Program-made: the position numbers and the translations under genes
Notes under the pieces: model-generated
Database searches by the model: none
What the model saw: only the letters and a program-made list of their open reading frames with translations
Told to the model about the DNA's origin: nothing
In this document: piece after piece, positions 8,246-17,600 of the stretch
Position numbering within the stretch: the stretch's first letter is position 1
How the letters are laid out: each line of letters opens with the position of its first letter
From: Tateyamaria sp038525585
GTDB lineage: Bacteria; Pseudomonadota; Alphaproteobacteria; Rhodobacterales; Rhodobacteraceae
Assembly (NCBI GenBank): GCA_038525585.1
Contig: JBCBHM010000015.1
Span: 9,213-73,212 of the forward strand
Direction: 5' to 3'
Length of the DNA: 64,000 bases

Positions 8246-9022
8246 ATGACGGCCTACACATTGATCACGGGCGCCTCTGAAGGCCTGGGCGTGGAATTTG
8301 CCCGCATCGCCGCGAATGAGGGACGCAACCTGATCCTCGCGGCCCGGTCGCAGGACAAGCTCGCGGCGTTGGCCGCCGACCTGCGTTCGGACAGTGTCGA
8401 TGTGGTCGTGATCCCTGCGGACCTGTCGGACATGGAGCAGGTCGACCGCCTGTGGTCCGAGGCCAGCGCGGGCCGCGAGATCGACGTGCTCGTGAACAAT
8501 GCCGGCCTTGGCTACAATGGCGCGTTCTCGGCCGGGCAAGGATGGGACCGCGAGCTGAGCTCAATCCAGGTCAACATGCTTGCCCTCACCCGTCTGATGA
8601 AGCTGGCGATCCCGCATATGGAGGCGCTGCCCAAGGGCCGTATCCTGAACGTCGCCTCCGTCGCCGCGTTCACGCCCGGGCCGAACATGGCCGTCTATCA
8701 CGCCACCAAAGCCTATGTACTGTCGCTGTCCGAAGCGGTTGCCGAAGAGCTGCGCGGCACGACCGTGACGGTCACCGCCCTCTGCCCCGGTGCGACAGCC
8801 ACCAACTTTTTCGACGATGCCGACATGCACGGCGTGCGCCTGCTCAAGCTGGCGAAACCGATGAAAGCGGCGGAGGTGGCGGAACTGGGATGGCTTCAGG
8901 CCCGCATCGGCCAACGCATCGTGGTGCCGGGCATGATGAACAAGGTCTTTGCCTTTCTGCCACGCCTGTCCCCGCGGAGTGTCACCACGCGGATCGCTGC
9001 CCAAATCATGGGAAAACACTGA
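8246..9022 (+). CDS. Short-chain dehydrogenase/reductase
   Basis: This 258-residue classical SDR has the nucleotide-binding motif TGASEGLG at the N-terminus, the structural NNAG motif, the catalytic Ser in LNVASVAAF and the YHATK catalytic Tyr-Lys. Gly-Ala-Ser followed by Glu and the AARSQDKL stretch after beta-2 suggest NADP preference, by analogy with related SDRs. The C-terminal part (KLAKPMKAAEVAELGW, LPRLSPRSVTTRIAAQIMG) resembles the YqjQ/DltE-like subgroup of unknown substrate. It follows pgk by 64 bases in the same direction with its own ribosome site (GGGGAACGACAC before the ATG). The substrate cannot be inferred. Confidence 0.85.
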   Translation: MTAYTLITGASEGLGVEFARIAANEGRNLILAARSQDKLAALAADLRSDSVDVVVIPADLSDMEQVDRLWSEASAGREIDVLVNNAGLGYNGAFSAGQGWDRELSSIQVNMLALTRLMKLAIPHMEALPKGRILNVASVAAFTPGPNMAVYHATKAYVLSLSEAVAEELRGTTVTVTALCPGATATNFFDDADMHGVRLLKLAKPMKAAEVAELGWLQARIGQRIVVPGMMNKVFAFLPRLSPRSVTTRIAAQIMGKH

Positions 9023-9052
9023 GAAACCTGCGGTTTTTGCGTCTGCAGGGGA

Positions 9053-9081
9053 TTCACAGCGCGATTCGTTTGTGGCATAGT
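9053..9081 (+). promoter_or_regulatory. Candidate sigma-70 promoter for ftsB
   Basis: A TTCACA box (9053-9058) and a CATAGT box (9076-9081) are separated by 17 bases, about 45 bases before the ftsB start. A small hairpin (GCAACC/GGTTGC) lies between promoter and start. Confidence 0.4.
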
Positions 9082-9124
9082 CGCGCTACGGCAACCCGCA
9101 AGAGGTTGCACCAAGGCAGAGCAT

Positions 9125-9424
9125 ATGAACCGCACCCATCGCGCCCCCGTCGGCACAATCGCATTTTTCGCCATCTCCTTCGCGCTTGGCATCTATTTCA
9201 CTTTTGCCGCGGTGCAGGGGGATTACGGCCTGTTTCGGCGCGCCGAGATCGAGGCCGAAGCCCGGGCGATGAGCGAACAACTGGCGCAAGTGCAAGCCGA
9301 CGTGGCCGAGATGGAAAACCTCACGCAGCGGCTTTCGGACGAATACCTCGACCTTGACCTGCTCGACGAGCAGGCCCGCAGCGTCTTGGGCATGCTGCGC
9401 AGCGACGAAATCGTCATCCGCTGA
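9125..9424 (+). CDS. ftsB: Septum formation initiator, FtsB/DivIC family
   Basis: The 99-residue protein has a short basic N-terminus, a single membrane helix (about 10-32, GTIAFFAISFALGIYFTFAA) and a coiled coil (about 40-75), ending with a conserved DLDLLDEQARSVLGM stretch. This is the layout of FtsB, the divisome protein that links FtsL and FtsQ in the periplasm. The DLIxEQAR-like motif is a family hallmark in alphaproteobacteria, where the gene commonly precedes the pyruvate dehydrogenase operon, as here. Confidence 0.88.
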   Translation: MNRTHRAPVGTIAFFAISFALGIYFTFAAVQGDYGLFRRAEIEAEARAMSEQLAQVQADVAEMENLTQRLSDEYLDLDLLDEQARSVLGMLRSDEIVIR

Positions 9425-9630
9425 GGTTGCCGGGTCGGGCGATACACCGCCGTATCCCACACCCGCAGGACGTCTTGTCATAGCGGTGATGCGATCCCGA
9501 CATATCCGGCTTTATGCACCGCGAAACAGGGCCCAATGCGCCGTGGCGCGCAGCGCGGCGGCCTTGTCCCTACCGGGGAACTGACCTTGCGGCACATTGC
9601 CTCTCGCGTGGGTGGCGAGAATCCTGTAAC

Positions 9631-9654
9631 AGATAGTTTAACGCTAAACTATCT
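9631..9654. promoter_or_regulatory. Perfect inverted repeat in the pdhA leader (operator candidate)
   Basis: Arms AGATAGTTTA (9631-9640) and TAAACTATCT (9645-9654) are perfectly complementary around a 4-base centre, ACGC. It is the only AT-rich block in the 250-base region between ftsB and pdhA and ends six bases before the pdhA ribosome site (AGGAGGAG). The symmetry and length suit a dimeric regulator (MarR, LysR or GntR type). An RNA hairpin in the leader is also possible. No other strong signal was seen in 9425-9630. Confidence 0.6.
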
Positions 9655-9674
9655 GCTCAGGAGGAGGCGCCGAC

Positions 9675-10688
9675 ATGGCCGCGCGCAAGACCACCAAGAA
9701 ACCGAACGTGTCCGCGGACGAGCTCAAGGGCTATTACCGCGACATGCTGCTCATCCGCCGGTTCGAGGAAAAGGCGGGCCAGCTTTACGGCATGGGCCTG
9801 ATCGGTGGCTTCTGTCACCTCTATATCGGACAGGAAGCGGTGGTTGTCGGCCTCGAGGCCGCCGCCGACGAGGGCGACAAGCGCATCACCTCCTACCGCG
9901 ACCACGGCCACATGCTGGCCTGTGGCATGGACCCCAATGGCGTCATGGCCGAGCTGACGGGCCGCGAAGGCGGCTATTCCAAGGGCAAGGGCGGCTCGAT
10001 GCACATGTTCTCCAAGGACAAGCATTTCTATGGCGGCCACGGCATCGTGGCGGCACAGGTCCCGCTGGGTGCGGGCCTCGCCTTTTCCGACATGTACAAG
10101 GGCAATGACCGCGTCACCTTCACCTATTTCGGCGACGGTGCGGCGAACCAGGGCCAGGTTTACGAGGCCTACAACATGGCCGAGCTGTGGAACCTGCCCT
10201 GCATATTCGTGATCGAGAACAACCAGTACGCCATGGGCACGTCCACCCAACGCTCCACCAAATCGCCGTCCTACTGGGAACGTGGCGCGGCCTACGGCAT
10301 CCCCGGCGAAGAGGTCGATGGCATGGACGTCCTGGCGGTCAAGGAAGCGGGCGAAAAGGCTGTCGCCCACTGCCGCGCGGGCAAGGGCCCCTATATTCTC
10401 GAAATCAAGACCTACCGCTACCGCGGCCACTCCATGTCCGACCCGGCCAAGTACCGGACCCGCGAGGAAGTGCAGAAGATGCGCGATGAACGCGACCCGA
10501 TCGAGGCGGTCCGCTCGATGCTGCTGACGGGCAAGCACGCGACCGAAGAGGACCTAAAGTCCATCGACAAAGAGATCAAGGACGTCGTGAACGCCTCAGC
10601 CGATTTCGCCAAGGAAAGCCCCGAGCCCGCGCTCGAGGAACTTTGGACCGACATCTACGCCGGCGACACGGCACCGCAGAACGCGTAA
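9675..10688 (+). CDS. pdhA: Pyruvate dehydrogenase E1 component, alpha subunit
   Basis: The 337-residue protein is the thiamine-diphosphate-binding alpha subunit of the E1 heterotetramer, which decarboxylates pyruvate. Visible motifs are MLLIRRFEEKAGQLYGMG, YRDHGHMLACG, GKGGSMHMF and the ThDP motif FGDGAANQGQVYEAYNMA. The phosphorylation-loop region YRYRGHSMSDPAKYRTREE is complete. It begins 14 bases after a strong AGGAGGAG ribosome site and is separated from pdhB by 14 bases, forming an operon with pdhB and pdhC. Confidence 0.96.
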   Translation: MAARKTTKKPNVSADELKGYYRDMLLIRRFEEKAGQLYGMGLIGGFCHLYIGQEAVVVGLEAAADEGDKRITSYRDHGHMLACGMDPNGVMAELTGREGGYSKGKGGSMHMFSKDKHFYGGHGIVAAQVPLGAGLAFSDMYKGNDRVTFTYFGDGAANQGQVYEAYNMAELWNLPCIFVIENNQYAMGTSTQRSTKSPSYWERGAAYGIPGEEVDGMDVLAVKEAGEKAVAHCRAGKGPYILEIKTYRYRGHSMSDPAKYRTREEVQKMRDERDPIEAVRSMLLTGKHATEEDLKSIDKEIKDVVNASADFAKESPEPALEELWTDIYAGDTAPQNA

Positions 10689-10702
10689 GGGAGACAGAAG
10701 AT

Positions 10703-12082
10703 ATGGCAACCGAAATTCTCATGCCGGCGCTGTCCCCCACGATGGAGGAAGGCACTCTCGCCAAATGGCTGGTCAAGGAGGGCGACACCGTATCGTCCGG
10801 TGACATCATGGCCGAGATCGAAACCGACAAGGCCACGATGGAATTCGAGGCCGTGGACGAGGGGATCATCGGCAAAATCCTGATCGCGGAAGGCAGCGAA
10901 GGGGTCAAGGTCAACACGCCCATCGCCGTGCTGATCGAAGAAGGCGAAAGCGCCGACGACATTGAGACGTCCAGCACCCCTGCCCCCGCCGCCCTGTCGG
11001 GCGAGGAAGGCAAAGCCGCCTCACCGGCCACCGCATCCACGCCCGCCACGCCGCCGACACCCTCCGTCGATGTCAGCCCCGACTACCCCGAGGGCACCGC
11101 GATGAAGGAACAGACCGTGCGCGAGGCGATCCGCGACGCCATGGCCGAAGAGATGCGAACAGACGACACCGTGTTTCTGATGGGCGAGGAGGTGGCCGAA
11201 TATCAGGGCGCCTACAAAGTGTCCCAGGGTTTGCTAGATGAGTTCGGCGCACGCCGCGTGATCGACACCCCCATCACCGAACACGGCTTTGCCGGGATCG
11301 GCGTCGGGGCGGCCTTTGGCGGTCTGCGCCCCATTGTCGAGTTCATGACCTGGAACTTCGCCATGCAGGCGATCGATCAGATCATCAACTCTGCCGCCAA
11401 GACGCTATACATGTCGGGCGGTCAGATGGGCGCGCCCATGGTGTTTCGCGGCCCCAACGGCGCTGCGGCCCGCGTGGGCGCCCAACACTCCCAGGACTAC
11501 GCCGCGTGGTACATGCAGGTGCCCGGCCTCAAGGTCGTGATGCCCTACTCCGCCGCCGACGCCAAAGGTCTGATGAAGACGGCGATCCGCGACAACAACC
11601 CGGTCTGTTTCCTGGAAAACGAGATCCTCTACGGTCGCACCTTCGAGGTGCCGGACATGGATGACTTTACCATCCCCTTCGGCAAGGCGCGCATCTGGCG
11701 CGAGGGGTCGGATGTGACCATCGTATCCTTCGGCATCGGCATGCAATACGCGCTGGAAGCCGCGGACAAGCTGGCCGAGGATGGCATCTCCGCCGAGGTG
11801 CTCGACCTGCGCACGATCCGCCCGATGGACACCGGTGCGATCATCAACTCCGTCATGAAAACAAATCGGTGCGTGACGGTCGAGGAGGGTTGGCCGCAAG
11901 GCTCCGTCGGCAGCTACATCAGCTCAGTCATCATGCAGGAAGCGTTCGATTACCTCGACGCGCCGGTGATCAACTGCACGGGCAAGGACGTGCCGATGCC
12001 CTATGCCGCCAATCTCGAAAAACACGCGCTGATCACGACCGACGAAGTGATCGAGGCCGTGAAACAAGTGACCTACCGCTAA
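10703..12082 (+). CDS. pdhB: Pyruvate dehydrogenase E1 component, beta subunit with N-terminal lipoyl domain
   Basis: The 459-residue protein begins with a lipoyl domain (about 1-80) whose lysine sits in EIETDKATMEF, then a Pro/Ala/Thr linker (about 90-135), then the E1-beta pyrimidine-binding and transketolase C-terminal domains (MKEQTVREAIRDAM onward). A lipoyl domain on E1-beta is a known alphaproteobacterial variant. The lipoyl part is very similar at DNA level to that of the next gene, including shared codons. I use ATG 10703, where the lipoyl domain starts (ATEILMPALSPTMEEG), rather than an upstream in-frame start inside pdhA. E1-beta residues needed for pairing with pdhA, such as GAAFGGLRPIVEFM, are present. 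Confidence 0.96.
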   Translation: MATEILMPALSPTMEEGTLAKWLVKEGDTVSSGDIMAEIETDKATMEFEAVDEGIIGKILIAEGSEGVKVNTPIAVLIEEGESADDIETSSTPAPAALSGEEGKAASPATASTPATPPTPSVDVSPDYPEGTAMKEQTVREAIRDAMAEEMRTDDTVFLMGEEVAEYQGAYKVSQGLLDEFGARRVIDTPITEHGFAGIGVGAAFGGLRPIVEFMTWNFAMQAIDQIINSAAKTLYMSGGQMGAPMVFRGPNGAAARVGAQHSQDYAAWYMQVPGLKVVMPYSAADAKGLMKTAIRDNNPVCFLENEILYGRTFEVPDMDDFTIPFGKARIWREGSDVTIVSFGIGMQYALEAADKLAEDGISAEVLDLRTIRPMDTGAIINSVMKTNRCVTVEEGWPQGSVGSYISSVIMQEAFDYLDAPVINCTGKDVPMPYAANLEKHALITTDEVIEAVKQVTYR

Positions 12083-12094
12083 GGAGCCCGAGAC

Positions 12095-13396
12095 ATGCCC
12101 ATCGAAATTCTCATGCCCGCGCTCTCTCCGACGATGGAGGAAGGTACGCTGGCCAAATGGCTGGTGAAAGAGGGCGATACGGTTGCGTCCGGTGACCTGC
12201 TTGCCGAGATCGAAACCGACAAGGCCACCATGGAGTTCGAAGCCGTGGACGAGGGGACTGTTGGCAAGATCCTCGTCGCCGAAGGATCAGAAGGCGTGAA
12301 GGTAAACACAGCCATCGCGGTACTGCTGGAAGACGGCGAAAGCGCCGATGACATCGGAAGCGCCCCAGCTCCTGCCGCCGCCGAAGAGCCCAAAGCCGCT
12401 GAACCCGCGGCGGACGCATCAGCGGCCGCGCCCAAAGCGACCGAACCCGCGCCTGCCGCTCCGGCCAACAAGGACGGCGAGCGCATCTTTGCCTCCCCGC
12501 TCGCCCGCCGTATCGCAGCGCAAAAAGGGCTCGACCTCGCCACCATCAAAGGATCAGGCCCGCACGGGCGCATCGTCAAGTCGGACGTGGAAGAGGCTGA
12601 GGCCGCGCCCGCCGCCAAACCCGAGGCCAAGACAGACGCGCCCAAGGCCGCGGCCATGGCCAGCGGCCCATCCGCGGACGCGGTGGCCAAAATGTACGAA
12701 GGCCGCGACTACGACGAGGTCAACCTCGACGGCATGCGCAAGACCATCGCGGCACGCCTGACCGAAGCCAAACAATCCGTGCCACACTTCTACCTTCGCA
12801 AGGATATCCACCTCGACGCCCTGCTGGCCTTCCGTGGCCAGCTGAACAAAACGCTCGAGGCGCGGAATGTGAAACTGTCGGTCAACGACTTCATCATCAA
12901 GGCGTGCGCGCTCGCGCTGCAACAGGTGCCCGACGCAAACGCTGTCTGGGCCGGCGACAAGATGCTGTCGATGAAAGCCTCCGATGTGGCTGTCGCTGTC
13001 GCTATCGAAGGCGGCCTCTTTACACCGGTGCTCAAGGACGCGGAGATGAAGTCGCTCTCCGCCCTGTCGACGGAGATGAAAGATCTGGCGAGCCGCGCCC
13101 GCGACCGCAAGCTCGCCCCGCACGAATACCAGGGTGGCAGCTTTGCGATCTCGAACCTCGGCATGTTCGGCATCGACAATTTCGACGCCATCATCAACCC
13201 GCCCCATGCCGCCATCCTTGCGGTGGGCGCAGGTGTCAAAAAACCGGTGGTCGGAGCAGACGGTGAGGTCACCGTAGCCACGGTCATGTCGACGACACTG
13301 TCGGTCGACCACCGGGTGATTGACGGGGCGCTTGGTGCAAACCTGTTAAACGCGATCAAGGATAATCTTGAAAATCCGATGGCAATGCTTGCTTGA
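12095..13396 (+). CDS. pdhC: Pyruvate dehydrogenase E2, dihydrolipoamide acetyltransferase
   Basis: The 433-residue protein has one lipoyl domain (about 1-80, EIETDKATMEF), an Ala/Pro/Lys linker, a peripheral-subunit-binding domain (about 130-165, FASPLARRIAAQKGLD and GSGPHGRIVKSDVE) and a catalytic acyltransferase domain (about 205-433). The active-site motif DHRVIDGALGA contains the catalytic His and Asp. It transfers acetyl groups from lipoamide to coenzyme A in the core of the complex. It follows pdhB by 12 bases and ends the operon. No E3 (dihydrolipoamide dehydrogenase) gene follows, so E3 must be encoded elsewhere. Confidence 0.97.
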   Translation: MPIEILMPALSPTMEEGTLAKWLVKEGDTVASGDLLAEIETDKATMEFEAVDEGTVGKILVAEGSEGVKVNTAIAVLLEDGESADDIGSAPAPAAAEEPKAAEPAADASAAAPKATEPAPAAPANKDGERIFASPLARRIAAQKGLDLATIKGSGPHGRIVKSDVEEAEAAPAAKPEAKTDAPKAAAMASGPSADAVAKMYEGRDYDEVNLDGMRKTIAARLTEAKQSVPHFYLRKDIHLDALLAFRGQLNKTLEARNVKLSVNDFIIKACALALQQVPDANAVWAGDKMLSMKASDVAVAVAIEGGLFTPVLKDAEMKSLSALSTEMKDLASRARDRKLAPHEYQGGSFAISNLGMFGIDNFDAIINPPHAAILAVGAGVKKPVVGADGEVTVATVMSTTLSVDHRVIDGALGANLLNAIKDNLENPMAMLA

Positions 13397-13412
13397 GCGT
13401 ATTCGAAAAAAC

Positions 13413-13440
13413 AAAGGCCGGAGCATCGCTCCGGCCTTTT
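13413..13440. terminator. Bidirectional intrinsic terminator between pdhC and cysE
   Basis: Perfect 12-bp arms AAAGGCCGGAGC (13413-13424) and GCTCCGGCCTTT (13428-13439) have a 3-base loop. A T-tract follows on the plus strand, and a long A-run precedes it at 13406-13411, giving TTTGTTTTTTCG on the minus strand. It serves both the pdh operon and cysE. Confidence 0.9.
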
Positions 13441-13459
13441 GCATTCAATTAACGGACCG

Positions 13460-14269
13460 CTAGGTATCTTTGCCCAACATATGGTTCATCGACACCGACG
13501 GTTGATCGCACCCCGCCTCGCCGACGATCCGCGCCGGGATACCGGCGACCGTCTTGCACGGCGGCACCTCTTCGAGGACGACGGAGCCTGCGGCAATGCG
13601 GCTGCAATTGCCCACTTTGATATTGCCCAGCACTTTCGCTCCGGCCCCGATCAGAACACCGTCGCCGATTTTGGGGTGGCGATCCTCGTCCTCTTTCCCG
13701 GTCCCGCCCAACGTCACGGAATGCAGCATCGACACGTTGTCACCCACGACCGCCGTCTCACCGATCACGATGGAATGCGCGTGGTCGATCATAATACCCT
13801 TGCCGATCTTGGCAGCCGGGTGAATGTCGATCCCAAAGATCTCCGACGCGCGCATTTGGAAGAAATAGGCAAGGTCGGTATGCCCGTTCGACCAGAGGTA
13901 ATGCGCCACGCGATAGGCCTGCATGGCCTGGTATCCTTTGAAATAAAGGATCGGCTGCACCAGCCGGTGGCACGCGGGATCGCGTTCGTAAACCGCCACG
14001 AGGTCCGCACGGGCCGCCGCAATCAGGCCGGGATCCGCGGCATAGGCCTCTTCGACAATTTCGCGCACCACCACCATGGACATCTCGTTCGACGCGAGCT
14101 TGGCCGACACGCGATAGGACAACGCCTTGTCGATGGTCTTGTGGTGCAGAATGCATGCGTGAACAAAACCGCCAACAAGCGGTTCGTCCATCACCGCTTG
14201 GCGGGCTTCGTCGGTGATTTGATCCCACACGGGATCTACCGCGGCAATATTCGTTCTCAGATCAGCCAT
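13460..14269 (-). CDS. cysE: Serine O-acetyltransferase
   Basis: The 269-residue protein makes O-acetylserine for cysteine synthesis. It has the N-terminal helical domain with DPACHRLVQPILYFKGYQA, and a left-handed beta-helix of hexapeptide repeats (about 145-235) with the signature DIHPAAKIGKGIMIDHAHS, containing the catalytic Asp/His, and IGAGAKVLGNIKVG. The C-terminal tail is longer than in E. coli and ends in a Met/His-rich stretch. I start at ATG 14269 (ADLRTNIAAVDPVWD), preceded by AAGGA at seven bases. An upstream in-frame start at 14302 lacks support. Its position just downstream of the GTA cluster, in the same direction, is a familiar arrangement in Rhodobacterales. Confidence 0.95.
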   Translation of the reverse strand: MADLRTNIAAVDPVWDQITDEARQAVMDEPLVGGFVHACILHHKTIDKALSYRVSAKLASNEMSMVVVREIVEEAYAADPGLIAAARADLVAVYERDPACHRLVQPILYFKGYQAMQAYRVAHYLWSNGHTDLAYFFQMRASEIFGIDIHPAAKIGKGIMIDHAHSIVIGETAVVGDNVSMLHSVTLGGTGKEDEDRHPKIGDGVLIGAGAKVLGNIKVGNCSRIAAGSVVLEEVPPCKTVAGIPARIVGEAGCDQPSVSMNHMLGKDT

Positions 14270-14342
14270 GACAGGTCCTTTCGCCGGTGTCTTACTCCAC
14301 ATAAGCCCAATTCACCAAACGCAAACCCGTGATGGCCTCCAT

Positions 14343-14642
14343 TCACACGCGCGATCTTTGCACAGCAGCCCGCCGCAAAAGTGTCTGCAGGACCACGATC
14401 ATGGCTGACGCAAACTCGGTATCGCACATCGTGCGTTCCTCCGACATGTCTGCGTTGCGCGCAGCAGCCGCAAGCGTGCCATCGCCAAACCGCGGATGGG
14501 CTTCGCCATAATGATGCCGGTGCCAATCCGCAGTTTCCGCCTCAACGATCAAAGCCTGCGCGACCGATGCTTGCCGCATCTTTGGCGCGTGCATCACAAC
14601 CCGTGCCGCACAGATCAGATCCGTTGCCAAAACCGGCCTCAC
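14343..14642 (-). CDS. Small GTA-associated protein (DUF7742-like)
   Basis: The 99-residue frame begins with a GTG that overlaps the gp15 stop as GTGA, which indicates translational coupling to the GTA transcript. Recognisable features are MRPVL at the start, a central IVEAETADWHRHHYG, and HPRFGDGTLAAAARN, which match my recollection of the small DUF7742 proteins coded after gp15 in Rhodobacterales. No domain of known activity is visible. A role in GTA production is inferred from position only. The C-terminus (LLRRAAVQRSRV) is basic. Function unknown. Confidence 0.65.
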   Translation of the reverse strand: MRPVLATDLICAARVVMHAPKMRQASVAQALIVEAETADWHRHHYGEAHPRFGDGTLAAAARNADMSEERTMCDTEFASAMIVVLQTLLRRAAVQRSRV

Positions 14643-17600
14643 GCCAGATCCACCGTGATCGTGCGAAACGGTCCGGCCCCGTATCGCGCAGAGTTTTGCG
14701 CCACGGCCACATCAAAGACTGTCCCAACGCCATCCGTATCGCGCGCCAGATCGGAATATGTCCACTCCGGCTGCGTCACGACCTCTTCCCGCACCACGTT
14801 CGCGCCGCTCAGGACGCGGACAGTGTAAGCCTCGCTCTCCTCGCCCAACGGCACGTCTGGCAAATCCCAGCTGTCGCCATCGATACGCGTGCGGCGGATC
14901 CAAGAAAACCGAAGGCCCGCGCCTGCAGCCGCCTGTCTCAGATGCGCGGGTGCATATGGACGCAACCCATTGCCATCAAACGCATAAGTGACCTGCTCGT
15001 AGCTGGGATCGTCCAGAGAACGTCGCGCAGGCCCGATCCGGTACGTCTGCGCGATGCGCCGCAGGCTCGACAGCAACTCGATCTGCTGCGGTGCGCCATT
15101 CAACGCAACAACCCAAGAGCCGGCAGGCCAGACATCCGGCACCAGCGCATCTGTCCCCAATTGCCCGCGCAAGCGGTGGCTCAGCAGATAGCGTCCCGGC
15201 GCCAGCAAATCGGCATCCTGGAACTGGATCAATTCCCACCCATCCGGTGTCCCGTCTCCGATCGCCAAAAGGTTCGCACCGTTCAACAGCGCCGCATCCG
15301 TGACGGAGGAAAGTGTTCCGTGCATCAACTGCACCTCCAGCTGCGCGCCTCGGTCCACAAGCCCAGCGCGCGCCTTATTGAGCGCATTCTGCGTGAACCC
15401 GATCGTCGCGCGAGCCCCAACAATCGCGTTCAACGCGAAATCCGCGTCGGTGCTGGACTGGTAGACAGCCACGCTTCCCGGCCATGGCGTCCCTGTGACG
15501 GCAAGATGCGGCGCGTGCGGCACCTCATCACCGGTCAACAAGGGCAGATCAAGAAAGGTCGACGTCAGCGGCACCGGCGGCACAAATTCGTTGACCGAAG
15601 CAAGCTCGTCCGACAGTTCGGACGGGGTGTAGACCTCCGGCTCGATCCGAACGGCTTCCAGCAGTTGCATCTCGCCCAATTCCACCCGGTCGACGCGGAA
15701 CACCCCCGCCCCTTCGAACTGATCCGCCGGCACCTGGATCACGTCCCCGGCACCGACGCCGATCTGCGACGGCGGCAGCGCCAATCGCAGGGTGTCCCGC
15801 GCCACGCGCGCCTCGGCCAGCCAGCGTTCAACAACCTGCCGACCTTCCGGCCGGGTCATCGCCAACGGCAATTCGGACGCGCTGACCGCATGGGTCGCGT
15901 CATCCGGCAGCACGGCCTCTTCGGCCAAGACATCGAAATTCCCGTCCGTCTCGACAAACCGCAGCCGCACACGCCCCGCGAGTTCAGCCTCGGACTCGCG
16001 CGCCTGTTCGGTGCGCCCGTCAAGATCCGGGCTGATGGCAAGATGCGCTGCCTCCAAGGCAACCGCATTGCGCCCGGACCGCATGACAAATCGCAACACG
16101 CCGTCCCGCTCGATCGCGTCAAAGCCATAGCGAAGCATCAAGGGTTGCAAGGCACTGCGCGCATCGCTCACGTCATCGATGACATAGCCGCGCACCGTCC
16201 CGTACAGACCGTCCGTGTCGATATCGGCCAAGCCCGCACGCCCACAGATCTCGGTGACCACCGATGCAAGGCTGCGCGACGATGACCGGCCATTGATCCA
16301 ATGCCCGCGCGGATAATTCTCCCCGTCAGACCACGTGGTGACTGCATTCGGAAAAAACGGATAGGGCCGCGTGTCCCACGCCCAGACAAAGGCGCGCGAC
16401 ATGTCGACCATCGGACTGCCATAGACGTCCGACACCGGGTTGTTCTCCCCGTCTTTCCAAAAGGTGTTCATCGCGCGCAGGTATTGACGCTGGATCAGAT
16501 CATCGCGTGCACCGTTCGAATAGCGTGGAATGCTGCTTTCAGACGACTTTTGATCCAGAAACTTGTTGGGCTGGTTGGTGCCCTTGTCGATTGCGGCACA
16601 GCCATATTCAGTGAACCAAACAGGTTTGGATTGCGGCTCCCACTCTGTCGCGGTTTCTGAACGAACGCCATTGACCCGATCATGGTGCGCATGCGCCCAC
16701 CAGTTGCGAATGTCCTTGTACCGCCAGATCCACGGCTCACCGTATGCCTCATCGGCGATCTGCGTCCGGATCTGCGCGTCACGTGCTTCGGGCGAATGAT
16801 AGAACCAATCGTATCCCTCCCCGCCTGCAATATTCGCCTGCAGATATTCGAGGTTGTAGATGTCCTCCCAAACGGCGTCCAAGTGATCGTTGCCGTCCCG
16901 CCAATCCGATAGCGGCATATAGTTGTCGATGGCAACGAAATCGATGTTCTCATCAGCCCACAGCGGATCAAGGTGAAAGTATCGGTCGCCCGTCCCGTCC
17001 TGGGGCTGATACCCGAAATACTCCGACCAATCCGCCGCATAGCTGATCTTGGCATTTGGCAGGATCGCCCGAACCTCTGCCGCCAAAGCGATCAGGCGCT
17101 CGACAAATACGAACCGGTTCGCTTCCGCCCGCAGCTGGGTCATCCCGCGCATCTCCGAGCCGATGCAAAACGCCTCGACACCCCCCGCTGCACGGCACAA
17201 AGCCGCGTAGTGCAGGATAAACCGCGAAAACGACCATTCGTCGGCAGGACCGGTATAGTAACCCGCCTCGTTTGGCATGGCTGTGGCACTGAAATCCGTC
17301 GCCCGCACTGTGCCGAAAAATGCGTCAACCTCCGCCGCCGCCGCGGCCGTGCCGTCGGGTGAGCCTTCGACACCCGGTGCCTTCGACAGCGTGATCCGTC
17401 CGCGCCACGGCAGATACGCCTGTGTGTCGGCATCGGAATACGGATCGGACAGCGTGTTGCCTTCGACCTGGTCCATCAGAATAAAAGGATAGAACAAAAC
17501 CGATTGGCCCGCGTTTTTCAGTCCTGCAATCGCCTCGATCACCGACAGGTCCGCTGGGGTGCCGCCATAGAGGGGCCGCTCTCCGTTCATCGGAACCTGC

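Noticed and set aside
10689..13396. E3 (dihydrolipoamide dehydrogenase) expected in the pdh operon
   Set aside because: The operon ends at a strong terminator after pdhC and no FAD/NAD-binding flavoprotein is encoded nearby.
14381..16285. Long plus-strand open frame (634 codons) across the gp15 gene
   Set aside because: It is antisense to an intact GTA gene, rich in Arg/Pro/His as expected for a GC-rich shadow frame, and has no ribosome site or domain.
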